DNA of 64,000 bases from Paraburkholderia caffeinitolerans (GTDB lineage: Bacteria; Pseudomonadota; Gammaproteobacteria; Burkholderiales; Burkholderiaceae). Shown piece by piece: positions 35,431-50,571 of the stretch. The position numbers and the translations under genes are program-made. Position 1 is the first letter of the stretch, and each line of letters starts with the position of its first letter. The notes under the pieces are model-generated. The model saw only the letters and a program-made list of their open reading frames with translations. It ran no database searches and was not told the DNA's origin. The stretch covers positions 1-64,000 of the forward strand of contig NZ_CADIKL010000006.1 in the NCBI RefSeq assembly GCF_902859945.1, given 5' to 3'.

Positions 35431-38346
35431 TCAGGATTGTTGGCTGGACGAGGTGTGCACGAGATTCGACAGCACCGCAACGGGCAGTGCGCTCAACACG
35501 TCGCGCAGATATAGCACGTTGTCCTGATCGTGCGGTGTGGCGGCGCGGGTCGCGTCACTCAACCAGTCGTGCAGATCCGTTGCCGGGCACGCTTTCGGCA
35601 GCACGACCGCCGTATCGTCCCAGCGCGCGGGCTCGACGAGCGGCAGCCCGCCTTCCAGCAGTGCCATCGCATGCCGTGTGCCGATCACCACAGCCCACGC
35701 CTCGCCGTGCCGGCGCGCGAAGGCAATCGCGTGCGCGGCCTGCGCGCCGCGTAATTCGAGCGGCAAGTACTCGCCCTCGGTCATCAATGCCGGCGCGCGG
35801 GCGCGCAGCGCGAGCAGACGCGCAATGATGGCCTGTTTCACGTGCGCATCGCGCCAGTGCGCAAGCTTCGCGGCGGGCGCGCTGCTATCCAGCGCCGCCG
35901 CGCGCAAGGCAAAATCCACGGGCCGGCGGTTGTCCGGATCGACGAGGCTGAAATCCCATAGCTCCGTGCCTTGATAGAGATCGGGCACGCCCGGCGAACT
36001 CATGCGCAGCACGGTTTGCAGCAGCGTATTGACGGCGCCGGCCGGCGCGATGCGCGCCACGAAGGTGGCGAGTGCGTGCAGGAAACCGTCGCGCCGCTGG
36101 GGCGCGAGAATGTCGAAGAGAAATGCCTGGCAGTCCGATTCGTAATTTTCGTCGGGTGCGAGCCAGTTTGTACGCTGCTTTGCCTCGCGCAGCGCCTTCA
36201 CTTGCCATTGCGCGACGCGCTCGGCCAGCTCGCGCACGCGCGCTTCGTTCCCGGCGTCGAGATCGGGTGGCCAGCAGCCCACCAGCGTTTGATAGAGCAT
36301 CGCTTCGGCCACAGGGCCGGGCGCCCATTCTCCCTCCGCCCCCGGCGATGACGATGAAGGCGTCGCGTCGTTGCGCCGCTGCGGCTGGTTCAGCGTGGAC
36401 CACGCGCGCAGCGTCGAGCTCCATTCGGGCGCGATTTCGCTGAGCACCGCAAGCCGCGCGCGCACGTCTTCGCCGCGCTTGTGATCGTGCGTGGCCGTGG
36501 CGAGCAAGGCGAACGGGAAGCGGCGCTGGCGCAGCCCATTCGCCGCGTGGAAGTCTTCGGCGCTGCGTGAGAAGTCGTCCGGGTCCGCGCCCACTTCGTT
36601 GCGCGAGAGCAGTCTGCCGTAACGGTAGAGCGCGGTGTCCTCGGTCGCCTTCGCCGCAAGCGGTGCGGTGAGTTGGGAGAAGAGCGTCAGCGCGGTGCGC
36701 TGTGCGATGAGCGCGTGGCTTAGCGGTGCGGTTGGCGGGGTCTGTGCGGCTTGTCTGGTCGTGTTTGTGTCGTTGCTGTTGCCATTCGCTACGGCCGCAG
36801 TCGGCGCGTGTGCGCCCAGCCATGCATCGACCTGATCGAGCACGGCGAGGCTCGCGCGCGGCAGCGCCCTGCGGGCCGCCTGCAGCGCGAGATCGAAATA
36901 GCGATTGTCCTCGGGGCCGCGCAGACCATTCACCGGATAGATGCGATAGACCGGAAAGTGCATTGCAAGCTGCGCGAGCACACGGTGCACGCTTGCGTAA
37001 GTAAAGTCGCGCGTGGCGGGCTGCTCGCGTGCGATGCGGTGCAGCGCGCGCGCCGCGTGATCGAGCTCCGCCGCGAGATATGCGGCCAGCACCTCGCGGC
37101 GCGCGTCGAGCGCCACGCGCGTGAACGGAGTGGAAGGGGCGAACGAGGCCTCCTGTCCCGAGATCGCGGCCCAGCTCGCAGCGAGCGGCGCGGCGCCCGC
37201 CGGGTCGTGCAGCAGCGCGCCCATATCGTTCATGAAGTCGTAGCCAGTCGTGCCTTGCACGGGCCAGTCTTCGCGCAGCGGCTCGCCGTGCGCGAGAATC
37301 TTTTCGACCACGATATAGGGTGGTTGTGAACGCAACGATGAAAGCCGCTGGCGCAATCGATCGCAATACTCGCGCGGGTCGGCCAGGCCATCGATATGGT
37401 CGATGCGCAGGCCGTCGATCACGCCATCTGCGTAAAGGCGCAATACGAGCTTGTGCACGGACTCGAACACGTCGTGGCGCTCCACGCGCACGCCCGCGAG
37501 CGCGCTCACGTCGAAGAAGCGCCGCCAGTTCACTTCGTCCGTGGCGGTGCGCCACCACGCCAGCCGGTAGTGCTGGCGCTCCAGCAGCCGGTGCAGGCGC
37601 TCGCGCGTGGCGGGATGGCTGCCCGCATGTGCTTGCAGTGCGGCGTCGATGGCGGCGCTGCCTTCGCGTTCGACGAAGTCGCGCAGCGCCGCGCGCGCGG
37701 TGGCGGCGCGAGCCTGGTCGTCGGGCTGCGTGGTGAGGCCCAGGAACGGCGCAGCGAGCGTCTGGAGTACGTTGGGATCCGTGTCGGTTGCGGCTTGCAG
37801 CAGTGCCGCGTAATCGGCCGGGCAGATCGGGCAGACGTGCGGGCCGTACTGCACGAAGAAGCGCGCGAGCGCCGCGTCGAACTTCAGCGCGATGCGGCCC
37901 GCAGCGAGTTCGTCGCCGTATTGCGCGCCGAGAAACGGCATCAGCACTTTGCCGCGCAGCACCGGGTCGGGCGAATGCCAGTCGACGTCGAAGTAGCGCG
38001 CGAACGTGCTATGGCGTCCCCATTCGAGGATGTCGAGCCACCACGCGTTGTGAGCGCCGCCCACGCCCATGTGGTTGGGCACCAGATCCACGATCAGCCC
38101 CATGCCGCGCACGTGCAGCGCGTCGGCGAGGCGCCGCAGTGCTGCTTCGCCGCCGCGTTCCTCGCTCACGGTGCCGTAGTCGACCGTGTCGTAGCCGTGC
38201 ATCGAGCCGGGCTGCGCGGTCGTGATCGGCGACAGGTAGAGATGGCTCACGCCGAGCGCCGCGAAATAGTCGAGCTGCGCCAGCGCGTCGTCGAACGTGA
38301 AGTCCTGATGAAGCTGCAAGCGCAGTGTGGCGCGGGGGAGTGTCAT
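35431..38346 (-). CDS. treY: Maltooligosyl trehalose synthase
   Basis: GH13 enzyme, 971 residues, that converts the reducing-end bond of maltooligosaccharides into an alpha,alpha-1,1 trehalose linkage. The N-terminus PRATLRLQLHQDFTFDDALAQ, LDYFAALGVSHLYLSPI and SMHGYDTVDYG are TreY hallmarks, as is the nucleophile region GLRIDHIDGLADPREYC near residue 313 and PGVPDLYQGTELWDFSLVDPDNRRPV near the end. Its ATG overlaps the malQ stop by 4 bases. It is the last gene of the glucan operon and acts with TreZ to release trehalose. Confidence 0.97.
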   Translation of the reverse strand: MTLPRATLRLQLHQDFTFDDALAQLDYFAALGVSHLYLSPITTAQPGSMHGYDTVDYGTVSEERGGEAALRRLADALHVRGMGLIVDLVPNHMGVGGAHNAWWLDILEWGRHSTFARYFDVDWHSPDPVLRGKVLMPFLGAQYGDELAAGRIALKFDAALARFFVQYGPHVCPICPADYAALLQAATDTDPNVLQTLAAPFLGLTTQPDDQARAATARAALRDFVEREGSAAIDAALQAHAGSHPATRERLHRLLERQHYRLAWWRTATDEVNWRRFFDVSALAGVRVERHDVFESVHKLVLRLYADGVIDGLRIDHIDGLADPREYCDRLRQRLSSLRSQPPYIVVEKILAHGEPLREDWPVQGTTGYDFMNDMGALLHDPAGAAPLAASWAAISGQEASFAPSTPFTRVALDARREVLAAYLAAELDHAARALHRIAREQPATRDFTYASVHRVLAQLAMHFPVYRIYPVNGLRGPEDNRYFDLALQAARRALPRASLAVLDQVDAWLGAHAPTAAVANGNSNDTNTTRQAAQTPPTAPLSHALIAQRTALTLFSQLTAPLAAKATEDTALYRYGRLLSRNEVGADPDDFSRSAEDFHAANGLRQRRFPFALLATATHDHKRGEDVRARLAVLSEIAPEWSSTLRAWSTLNQPQRRNDATPSSSSPGAEGEWAPGPVAEAMLYQTLVGCWPPDLDAGNEARVRELAERVAQWQVKALREAKQRTNWLAPDENYESDCQAFLFDILAPQRRDGFLHALATFVARIAPAGAVNTLLQTVLRMSSPGVPDLYQGTELWDFSLVDPDNRRPVDFALRAAALDSSAPAAKLAHWRDAHVKQAIIARLLALRARAPALMTEGEYLPLELRGAQAAHAIAFARRHGEAWAVVIGTRHAMALLEGGLPLVEPARWDDTAVVLPKACPATDLHDWLSDATRAATPHDQDNVLYLRDVLSALPVAVLSNLVHTSSSQQS

Positions 38347-40601
38347 GGTTCGGAACGCACGGAGGGCGTGGCCGGTGCATCGCCCGGGCTCGCGGTTGTA
38401 GCGCCTGTTTCGGCGGTGGTTTCGTCTTTGATATCGGCGGCCAGCGCGCGCGCACGCACGACGGTCCGCACGCGCGCGGCGAACGCGGGATCGTCGAACA
38501 GGGCGTCGACGGGCAGCGGCAGGCGTCGGCGCCAGTTCGGATGCTCGTCGATCGAGCCCGGCAGGTTCGGTTGATCGGCGAGGCCGAGCAGGTCTTCGAG
38601 CGGACAGGTCACGAGCGGGCTAGCGCTTGCGGCCACGTAGCCGAGCGCGCCTTCCACGGGCGCGTTCTCCGGCGATGGCGCGGGCTCGGCGGCGTCGCGC
38701 GGCGCGAAGCCGGTGTCTTGCAGCGCGAGCCAGAGCGCCGCGCGATCGGTGGCGCGCTGGGTGTGTTCGAGCGCGACGGGGTCGCGCCCGTCCGCGCGCG
38801 GCAATGTCTGGCCGATGCGGTTGCGCCAGTCGATGTCGCTGCCGCTCCACCAGCCCGCGACGGTCGGCAGATCGTGCGTGGTGGTGGTGGCCACGCAGTT
38901 CGGGGCGTAGCGCTTCGGCGCGAGAAACGCGCTGCCCTCGCGCTCGAACCACAGCACGCGGATGCCGTAGAGCCCATGCGCGGCGAGCCGTTCGCGCAAG
39001 CCCGGCGGCACGGTGCCGAGGTCCTCGCCGATCACGATGGCACGATGCCGCCACGACTCGAGCGCGATGAGCCGCACGAGGTCGTCGAACGGATAGCGCA
39101 GATACGCACCGTGTTGCGCGCTTTCGCCTTCGGGCACGAGCCACAGGCGCCGCAGGCCCAGGATGTGATCGATGCGCACGCCGCCCGCGTGTGCGAACGC
39201 GGCGCGCAGCATGGCGATAAACGCGCGAAAGCCGGTGTTGTGCATCGCGCGCGGGGAAAACGTGGTGAGGCCCCAGCTTTGGCCCGCCTGGTTGAAGAGG
39301 TCGGGGGGCGCGCCCACGGAGACACGCTGCAGCATGTCGTCGGGCTGCGCCCATGCCTGCGAGCCCGCGCCGTCGCAGCCCACGGCGAGATCGGCAACCA
39401 GGCCGACCGCCATGCCGGCCTCGCGCGCTTCGCGTTGCGCGCGCGCGAGGCCTTCTGCCGCGAGCCATTGCAGGAAGCGGTGGAAGTCCACTTCGCGCCG
39501 GTGCGTCGCGGCGAAGCGCGCGACTTCCTCGCTGCGCGGGTCGCGCAAAGGTGCGGGCCAGTCGCGCCAGTGACGCGCGCCACCGAGTTCTTTGAGCATT
39601 GCCGCATGGAGCGCTTCGAAGCGCGCGTGGTCTTCGAGCGCTTCGCCGCCGCGCGCGCAGAACGCCTCGAATGCTTTGGCGCGCGGTGAATCGCTGGTGC
39701 GTTCTGTATCGTCGAATCGGTCGAAGAGCACGCGCAGCACCGCGAGCTTGAGCGGCAGCGCGCGCGTCCAGTCGATGAGCGGCAGCGCTTCGAGTTCGCG
39801 CGATGTATCGCCGGATCGCGTGGCTTCGCGCATGGCATCGTGCGCGGCCTGCGCGCCGAACACGGCAGCCGGATCGATATGCGCGACATTGAGCCAGAGC
39901 CGCGAAGACGGCGAATACGGGCTGAAGTGGCCCGGATCCGCACTGAACATCGCATGCGTGGGGCTGACCGCGAGCGCATGCGCGCCGTGCCGCGCGCTCT
40001 GCGTGGCGAGCGTGGCCAGCGCGCTGTAGTCGCCGATGCCGCCATCGCCATTGCGTCGGAGTCCATACAATTGCGCCGCGATGCCCCAAAGCGGCGGCAC
40101 GCGCGCCGTGTCGCCTTCCTTGTTGTTGTCATGCGCGCGCCACGCATCGTCGATGGTGTGGCAACGCGGCGGCGCGACGGCGATCGTCAGCCGGTGATCG
40201 TGGACCGTGAGCGTGTGATAGCCGGGTTCGGAGAGCGGCGCGAGCAATGCGGGCGCGTCGCGCGGCGCGGTAAAGCGGCCCTCGATATGCGAGCCGTTCT
40301 CCAGATCGATGCGATAGTGACTGCCCGTGCGTACCGCCGAAGCCGGCAATTCGATCGCGCTTTCGAATTCGGCGGTGATGAGCGGCGGCAGGCGCCGCGA
40401 CGACTGCTCCGCGTTCAGCGCCGAAGTGCTGTGCCGCATCTGCGTGGCGTTCGCGCAGGGCAGGCCCGCGCATTCGAGCAGCGCGGCGAGCGTACTATCG
40501 GGCACGCGCTGCGTGACGCCGCGCGCGTCGGTCCACTCGACCGCGAAGCCCGCGCGTTGCGCGAGGATGGCGAGCGTCTCGCTGCGGCGCGCGGTGTTCA
40601 T
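38343..40601 (-). CDS. malQ: 4-alpha-glucanotransferase (amylomaltase)
   Basis: GH77 enzyme, 752 residues from the ATG at 40601 (MNTARRSETLAIL). It disproportionates maltodextrins. Conserved parts: PLWGIAAQLYGLR, GIGDYSALATLA, GVRIDHILGLRRLWLVPEG (nucleophile Asp), AIVIGEDLGTVPPGLRERL (acid Glu) and TTHDLPTVAGWWSGSDI. An N-terminal extension with a beta-rich domain is typical of proteobacterial MalQ. Stop and start codons overlap by 4 bases with treY and treZ on either side, indicating translational coupling. Confidence 0.97.
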   Translation of the reverse strand: MNTARRSETLAILAQRAGFAVEWTDARGVTQRVPDSTLAALLECAGLPCANATQMRHSTSALNAEQSSRRLPPLITAEFESAIELPASAVRTGSHYRIDLENGSHIEGRFTAPRDAPALLAPLSEPGYHTLTVHDHRLTIAVAPPRCHTIDDAWRAHDNNKEGDTARVPPLWGIAAQLYGLRRNGDGGIGDYSALATLATQSARHGAHALAVSPTHAMFSADPGHFSPYSPSSRLWLNVAHIDPAAVFGAQAAHDAMREATRSGDTSRELEALPLIDWTRALPLKLAVLRVLFDRFDDTERTSDSPRAKAFEAFCARGGEALEDHARFEALHAAMLKELGGARHWRDWPAPLRDPRSEEVARFAATHRREVDFHRFLQWLAAEGLARAQREAREAGMAVGLVADLAVGCDGAGSQAWAQPDDMLQRVSVGAPPDLFNQAGQSWGLTTFSPRAMHNTGFRAFIAMLRAAFAHAGGVRIDHILGLRRLWLVPEGESAQHGAYLRYPFDDLVRLIALESWRHRAIVIGEDLGTVPPGLRERLAAHGLYGIRVLWFEREGSAFLAPKRYAPNCVATTTTHDLPTVAGWWSGSDIDWRNRIGQTLPRADGRDPVALEHTQRATDRAALWLALQDTGFAPRDAAEPAPSPENAPVEGALGYVAASASPLVTCPLEDLLGLADQPNLPGSIDEHPNWRRRLPLPVDALFDDPAFAARVRTVVRARALAADIKDETTAETGATTASPGDAPATPSVRSEP

Positions 40602-42496
40602 GCGAGCGGTTCCTCGCGCCGTACTACGCGCGCGTCGTGATGGAGCGCGTACTCGGGCACTGCGCCGGTGAGCCATGCCACGCAGGCGCTTTCGGGCAGC
40701 ACGCCGCGGTCGGTGATATCGCGCGCGCGTTCGGGCGTTTCGAAGACAACCATGCCTTCGGGTTGCGCATCGAGCTTCGCGCCTTCACGGCCCAGGTTCA
40801 GCGCGATCGTCCAGGTCTCGCCGTCGGCGAGACGCCAGCGCGCGACGAGCGCATTCGCCGCGTGGCCGGCGTCGTCGACGAGCACGGTCGCGCCGAGCGG
40901 CCGCGCATCGTGCAGGCGCGGCATCAATAGACGCGCGCGCACGGTGAGCGCGGACTTGTAAAAGTGCATCCACGCGCGCCGGTCATCGTCGAGCGGCACA
41001 TCGGCCGGCGGCGACGAATTAACGAACGTTTGCAGATCGTTAGGATCGGGAATCTGTTCGCGCCGTGACGCATCGCTGAACGCGCGGAACGCCGCGAATT
41101 CCTTGCGGCGCCCTTCGCGCACCGCTTCGGCGAGTTCGCCTTCGAACGCGGTGAAGAACTGGAACGGCTGCGTCGAGCCGTATTCTTCCTCCATGAACAG
41201 CAGCGGAATCTGCGGCGAGAGCAGCAGCAGCGCCGTGGCCGCGCGCAGCGCGCCGTCGTCGCTGAGCGCGCGCAGGCGTTCGCCCAGCGCGCGGTTGCCG
41301 ATCTGATCGTGGTTTTGCAGGAACATCACGAACGCGGTCGGCGGCAGATGCGCGCTAGGCTCGCCGCGCGGTTCGTCCGCATGCACGGGCGACGGGTCGC
41401 CCTGGTAGGCGAATCCTTCGCCGAGCACGCGCGCGAGGTGGCGGATCGGGTGGTTTGCGAAGGCGCGGTAATAGCCCTCCGATTCGCCGATCAGCATGAC
41501 GTGCAGCGCGTGATGCGCGTCGTCGTTCCATTGCGCGTCGAAGTGCGCTTCGAGCAGATTGGCTTCGTTGTGCTCGTTTTCCAGCACGAGATGGACATGG
41601 CGGTCGGGCTCCACGCGCGCATGCACGTGGTCGGCGAGTTCGCGCAGCCATTCGGGATTGTCGATCGCGTGCGCAGCGTCGATGCGCAAACCGTCGAAGC
41701 GATATTCGGTGAGCCAGTAGAGCGCGTTGTCGCTGTAGAAGTCGCGCACTTCGGGGCGCGCGAAATCGAGCGCGTCGCCCCAGGGCGTGCGCTTGCCGGC
41801 CTTGAAGAACGGCTTCGCATAGCGACCGAGCCAGTTGCCGTCCGGGCCGAAGTGGTTGTAGACCACGTCGAGGAACACCTGGAGGCCCAGGCCGTGCGCC
41901 GTATCGATGAGCGCCTTGAGTTCGTCGGGCGTGCCGTAGGCTGCGTGCGGCGCATAGGGCAGCACCACGTCGTAGCCCCAGCCGCGCTCGCCGGGGTAGT
42001 CGTTCAGCGGCATCAGTTCGATGGCGGTGATGCCGATGTCGGCGAGCGCGGGCAAACGCTTCATGACGCCGCGATAGCCGCCCAGCGCACCCACGTGCAC
42101 CTCGTAGAGGACAGTGTCTTCCCATGGGCGACCGCGCCAGTGCGCGTGCTGCCAGGCATAGCCGCGCGCGTCGAGCACTTCGCTCGGCCCATGCACGCCT
42201 TGGGGTTGAAAGCGCGAAGCGGGGTCGGGTACGAGTTGGCCCTCGCTAATGCGGTAGCGGTATAGCGCGCCGGAACCGCACTCTGCGCGCGCCTCGAACC
42301 AGCCGTTGCCGCTGGGCGTCATGTCGATCGGTGCGCACGCCTCGTCTTCGAACACTACCTGCACCTTGTCGCACGAGGGCGCCCAGAAGCGAAAGCGTGT
42401 GTGCGGTTGCGCGTGCGCGGCGCCCGTCAACTGCGCGCCGAACGGCAGGCAGTGCATGTAATGGCGGACCTGCGGATCATGCGAAAGCGTGGTCAT
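40598..42496 (-). CDS. treZ: Malto-oligosyltrehalose trehalohydrolase
   Basis: GH13 enzyme, 632 residues from the ATG at 42496 (MTTLSHDPQV); upstream in-frame sequence only codes a basic shadow. It hydrolyses the maltosyl-trehalose made by TreY to free trehalose. An N-terminal carbohydrate-binding beta domain (FRFWAPSCDKVQVVF), VHVGALGGYRGVMKRLPAL, YNHFGPDGNWLGRYAKPFF, GLRIDAAHAIDNPEWL and LVLENEHNEANLL are visible. It overlaps malQ by 4 bases and follows glgX by 13 bases. Confidence 0.97.
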   Translation of the reverse strand: MTTLSHDPQVRHYMHCLPFGAQLTGAAHAQPHTRFRFWAPSCDKVQVVFEDEACAPIDMTPSGNGWFEARAECGSGALYRYRISEGQLVPDPASRFQPQGVHGPSEVLDARGYAWQHAHWRGRPWEDTVLYEVHVGALGGYRGVMKRLPALADIGITAIELMPLNDYPGERGWGYDVVLPYAPHAAYGTPDELKALIDTAHGLGLQVFLDVVYNHFGPDGNWLGRYAKPFFKAGKRTPWGDALDFARPEVRDFYSDNALYWLTEYRFDGLRIDAAHAIDNPEWLRELADHVHARVEPDRHVHLVLENEHNEANLLEAHFDAQWNDDAHHALHVMLIGESEGYYRAFANHPIRHLARVLGEGFAYQGDPSPVHADEPRGEPSAHLPPTAFVMFLQNHDQIGNRALGERLRALSDDGALRAATALLLLSPQIPLLFMEEEYGSTQPFQFFTAFEGELAEAVREGRRKEFAAFRAFSDASRREQIPDPNDLQTFVNSSPPADVPLDDDRRAWMHFYKSALTVRARLLMPRLHDARPLGATVLVDDAGHAANALVARWRLADGETWTIALNLGREGAKLDAQPEGMVVFETPERARDITDRGVLPESACVAWLTGAVPEYALHHDARVVRREEPLA

Positions 42497-42509
42497 GGCC
42501 GATTCCTGT

Positions 42510-44777
<2,268 letters not shown>

Positions 44778-44855
44778 GTCGATGCTCCTTCTCGTGATTC
44801 TTGTATTGCATCGGATTCCTGATGTTTCTGTGGAATGCGCGGTGTGCGCGAATGG

Positions 44856-47070
44856 TCAGCGGCGCAGGCGCAGTATCAGCGTGCCGAGCGGCGGCAGCAC
44901 GAATGCCGCCGATTGCGGTTTGCCGTGGCTTTGCACGGGCTCCGTGCACACGAGGCCCCCGTTGCCCATGTTCGAGCCGCCGTAGACGTCGGCGTCGGTG
45001 TTGAGCGCTTCCTCCCATTCGCCTGGCTGCGGCATGCCGATTCGGTAGCCGTGGCGCGGTATCGGCGTGAAGTTGCACACCACCACGATCTCGCGGCCCG
45101 AGCCGTCCACGCGCCGCCACGCGAGCACGCTGTTTTCCGAGTCGTCGGAGACGAGCCATTCGAAGCCGCCCGGCTCCGCATCGAGCATGTGGAGCGCGGG
45201 TTCGTCCGCATAGAGCCGGTTGAGGTCGCGCACGAGCGTTTGCACACCGCGATGCAGCGGGTCGTCGAGCAGGTCCCAGTGCGGTGTGCCGTCGTGATCG
45301 AATTCCGCCATCTGCCCGAACTCGCCGCCCATGAACAGCAGCTTCTTGCCCGGATGCGCCCACATGAAGCCGAAGTACGCGCGCAGGTTCGCGAAGCGCT
45401 GCCAGCGGTCGCCCGGCATCTTGCCGAGCAGCGACCCTTTGCCGTGCACGACTTCGTCGTGCGAGAGCGGCAGCACGAAGCGCTCGGACCACGCGTAGAC
45501 CATGGCAAAAGTCATCTCGTGATGGCGATAGCGCCGGTACACCGGGTCCTCGTGCATGTAATGGAGCGTGTCGTGCATCCAGCCCATGTTCCACTTGAAC
45601 TGGAAACCGAGGCCGCCGTCCTCGGGGCGCGCGGTCACGCCGGGCCAGGCCGTCGATTCCTCGGCGATGGTGATCACGCCGGGGCGCTGCGGCACGTACT
45701 GCGTTTCGTGATTGAGGCGCTTGAGGAATGCGATCGATTCGAGATTCTCGCGGCCGCCGTGGATGTTCGGCACCCATTCGCCGGGCGCGCGCGAATAGTC
45801 GCGGTAAAGCATCGAAGCGACGGCGTCCACGCGCAGGCCATCGACGTGATAACGCATCAGCCACGCAAGCCCCGAGGCGATCAGGAACGCGCTCACCTCG
45901 CGACGGCCGAGGTTGTAGATCATCGTGTTCCAGTCGGGGTGGTAGCCCTCGCGCGGGTCCGTGTGCTCGTAGAGCGCGGTGCCGTCGAAGTCGATCAGGC
46001 CGTGGGCGTCGTTCGGGAAATGCGCGGGCACCCAGTCGAGGATCACGCCTAGCCCGGCTTCGTGCGCGCGGTCCACGAAGGCCGCGAAGTCGAGCGGCGA
46101 GCCGAGGCGCGCGGTTGGTGCGAATTGCGACAGCGGCTGGTAGCCCCACGAGCCGCCGAATGGGTGCTCGGCAATGGGCAGCAGTTCGAGGTGCGTGAAG
46201 CCCATGCCTTGCGCGTAGGGAATCAGGCGCTCCGCGAGCGCCTGCCAGTCGGGCGAGGGCGTGGGCGCATCCGGGCCATGCGTGGGGAGCCATGAGGACG
46301 CGTGCACTTCATAGATCGACATGGCTGCGCGCTCGCTCTGCTTTTGCGCGCGCGTCTGCAGCCATTCGCCGTCGCTCCATGCGAAATCATCTAGCGCCTC
46401 CACGGGCGCGACCACCGATGCAGTAGCAGGCGGCGCTTCGGTCTGGAATGCGCACGGATCGGCCTTCAGCGGCAGCACTTCGCCGCGCGCGCCGAGGATC
46501 TCGTACTTGTAGCGCGCGCCGGCCGCCACGCGCGGAACGAACAGTTCCCATACGCCGGCCTCGTGGCGCAGGCGCATCGGATGGCGGCGGCCGTCCCACG
46601 CGTCGAAGTCGCCCACCACGGAGACGCGCTGTGCATTTGGCGCCCATACCGCGAAGCGCACGCCGGGCACGCCCTCGCAGACGAGCGGCCGCGCGCCCAG
46701 GCATTCGAGCACCGCGTAGGGGTCGCCATCGGCGAGCCGGTGCAGCGCATCCGGCGCAAGCTGTGGGCCGAATGAGTAGGGATCCTCTGTTTCCTGCGTG
46801 ACGCCGTGCCAGTCGACTTCAAGCCGGTAAGGCACGGCCTGCGCGAGCGGCCCGGCGAAGAGCCCCGCGGGATGCACGAGCGCGAGTTCGGCAAGCGTCT
46901 GCGCGCGGTCGCGCGCGAGCACGCGCACCTGCGCCGCATTCGGCAGCCACGCGCGCACGTACGGCGCGCCATCGACCCAATGCAGGCCGAGCAGCGCGAA
47001 CGGATCGGCGTGGCGGCCTTCGATGAGCGCGTCGATGTCGTGCTGATGCAGGCCGGCGTCGGGGTTGCGT

Positions 47071-47078
<8 letters not shown>
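44856..47078 (-). CDS. glgB: 1,4-alpha-glucan branching enzyme
   Basis: GH13 enzyme, 740 residues from the ATG at 47078 ([10 protein letters not shown]). It creates alpha-1,6 branches on the linear glucan made by GlgE. Two N-terminal beta domains precede the barrel ([20 protein letters not shown]), followed by [43 protein letters not shown] (nucleophile) and [14 protein letters not shown] (acid). Its start lies 8 bases inside the end of the treS fusion gene, so the two are translationally linked. Confidence 0.97.
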
Positions 47079-50567
<3,489 letters not shown>

Positions 50568-50571
<4 letters not shown>
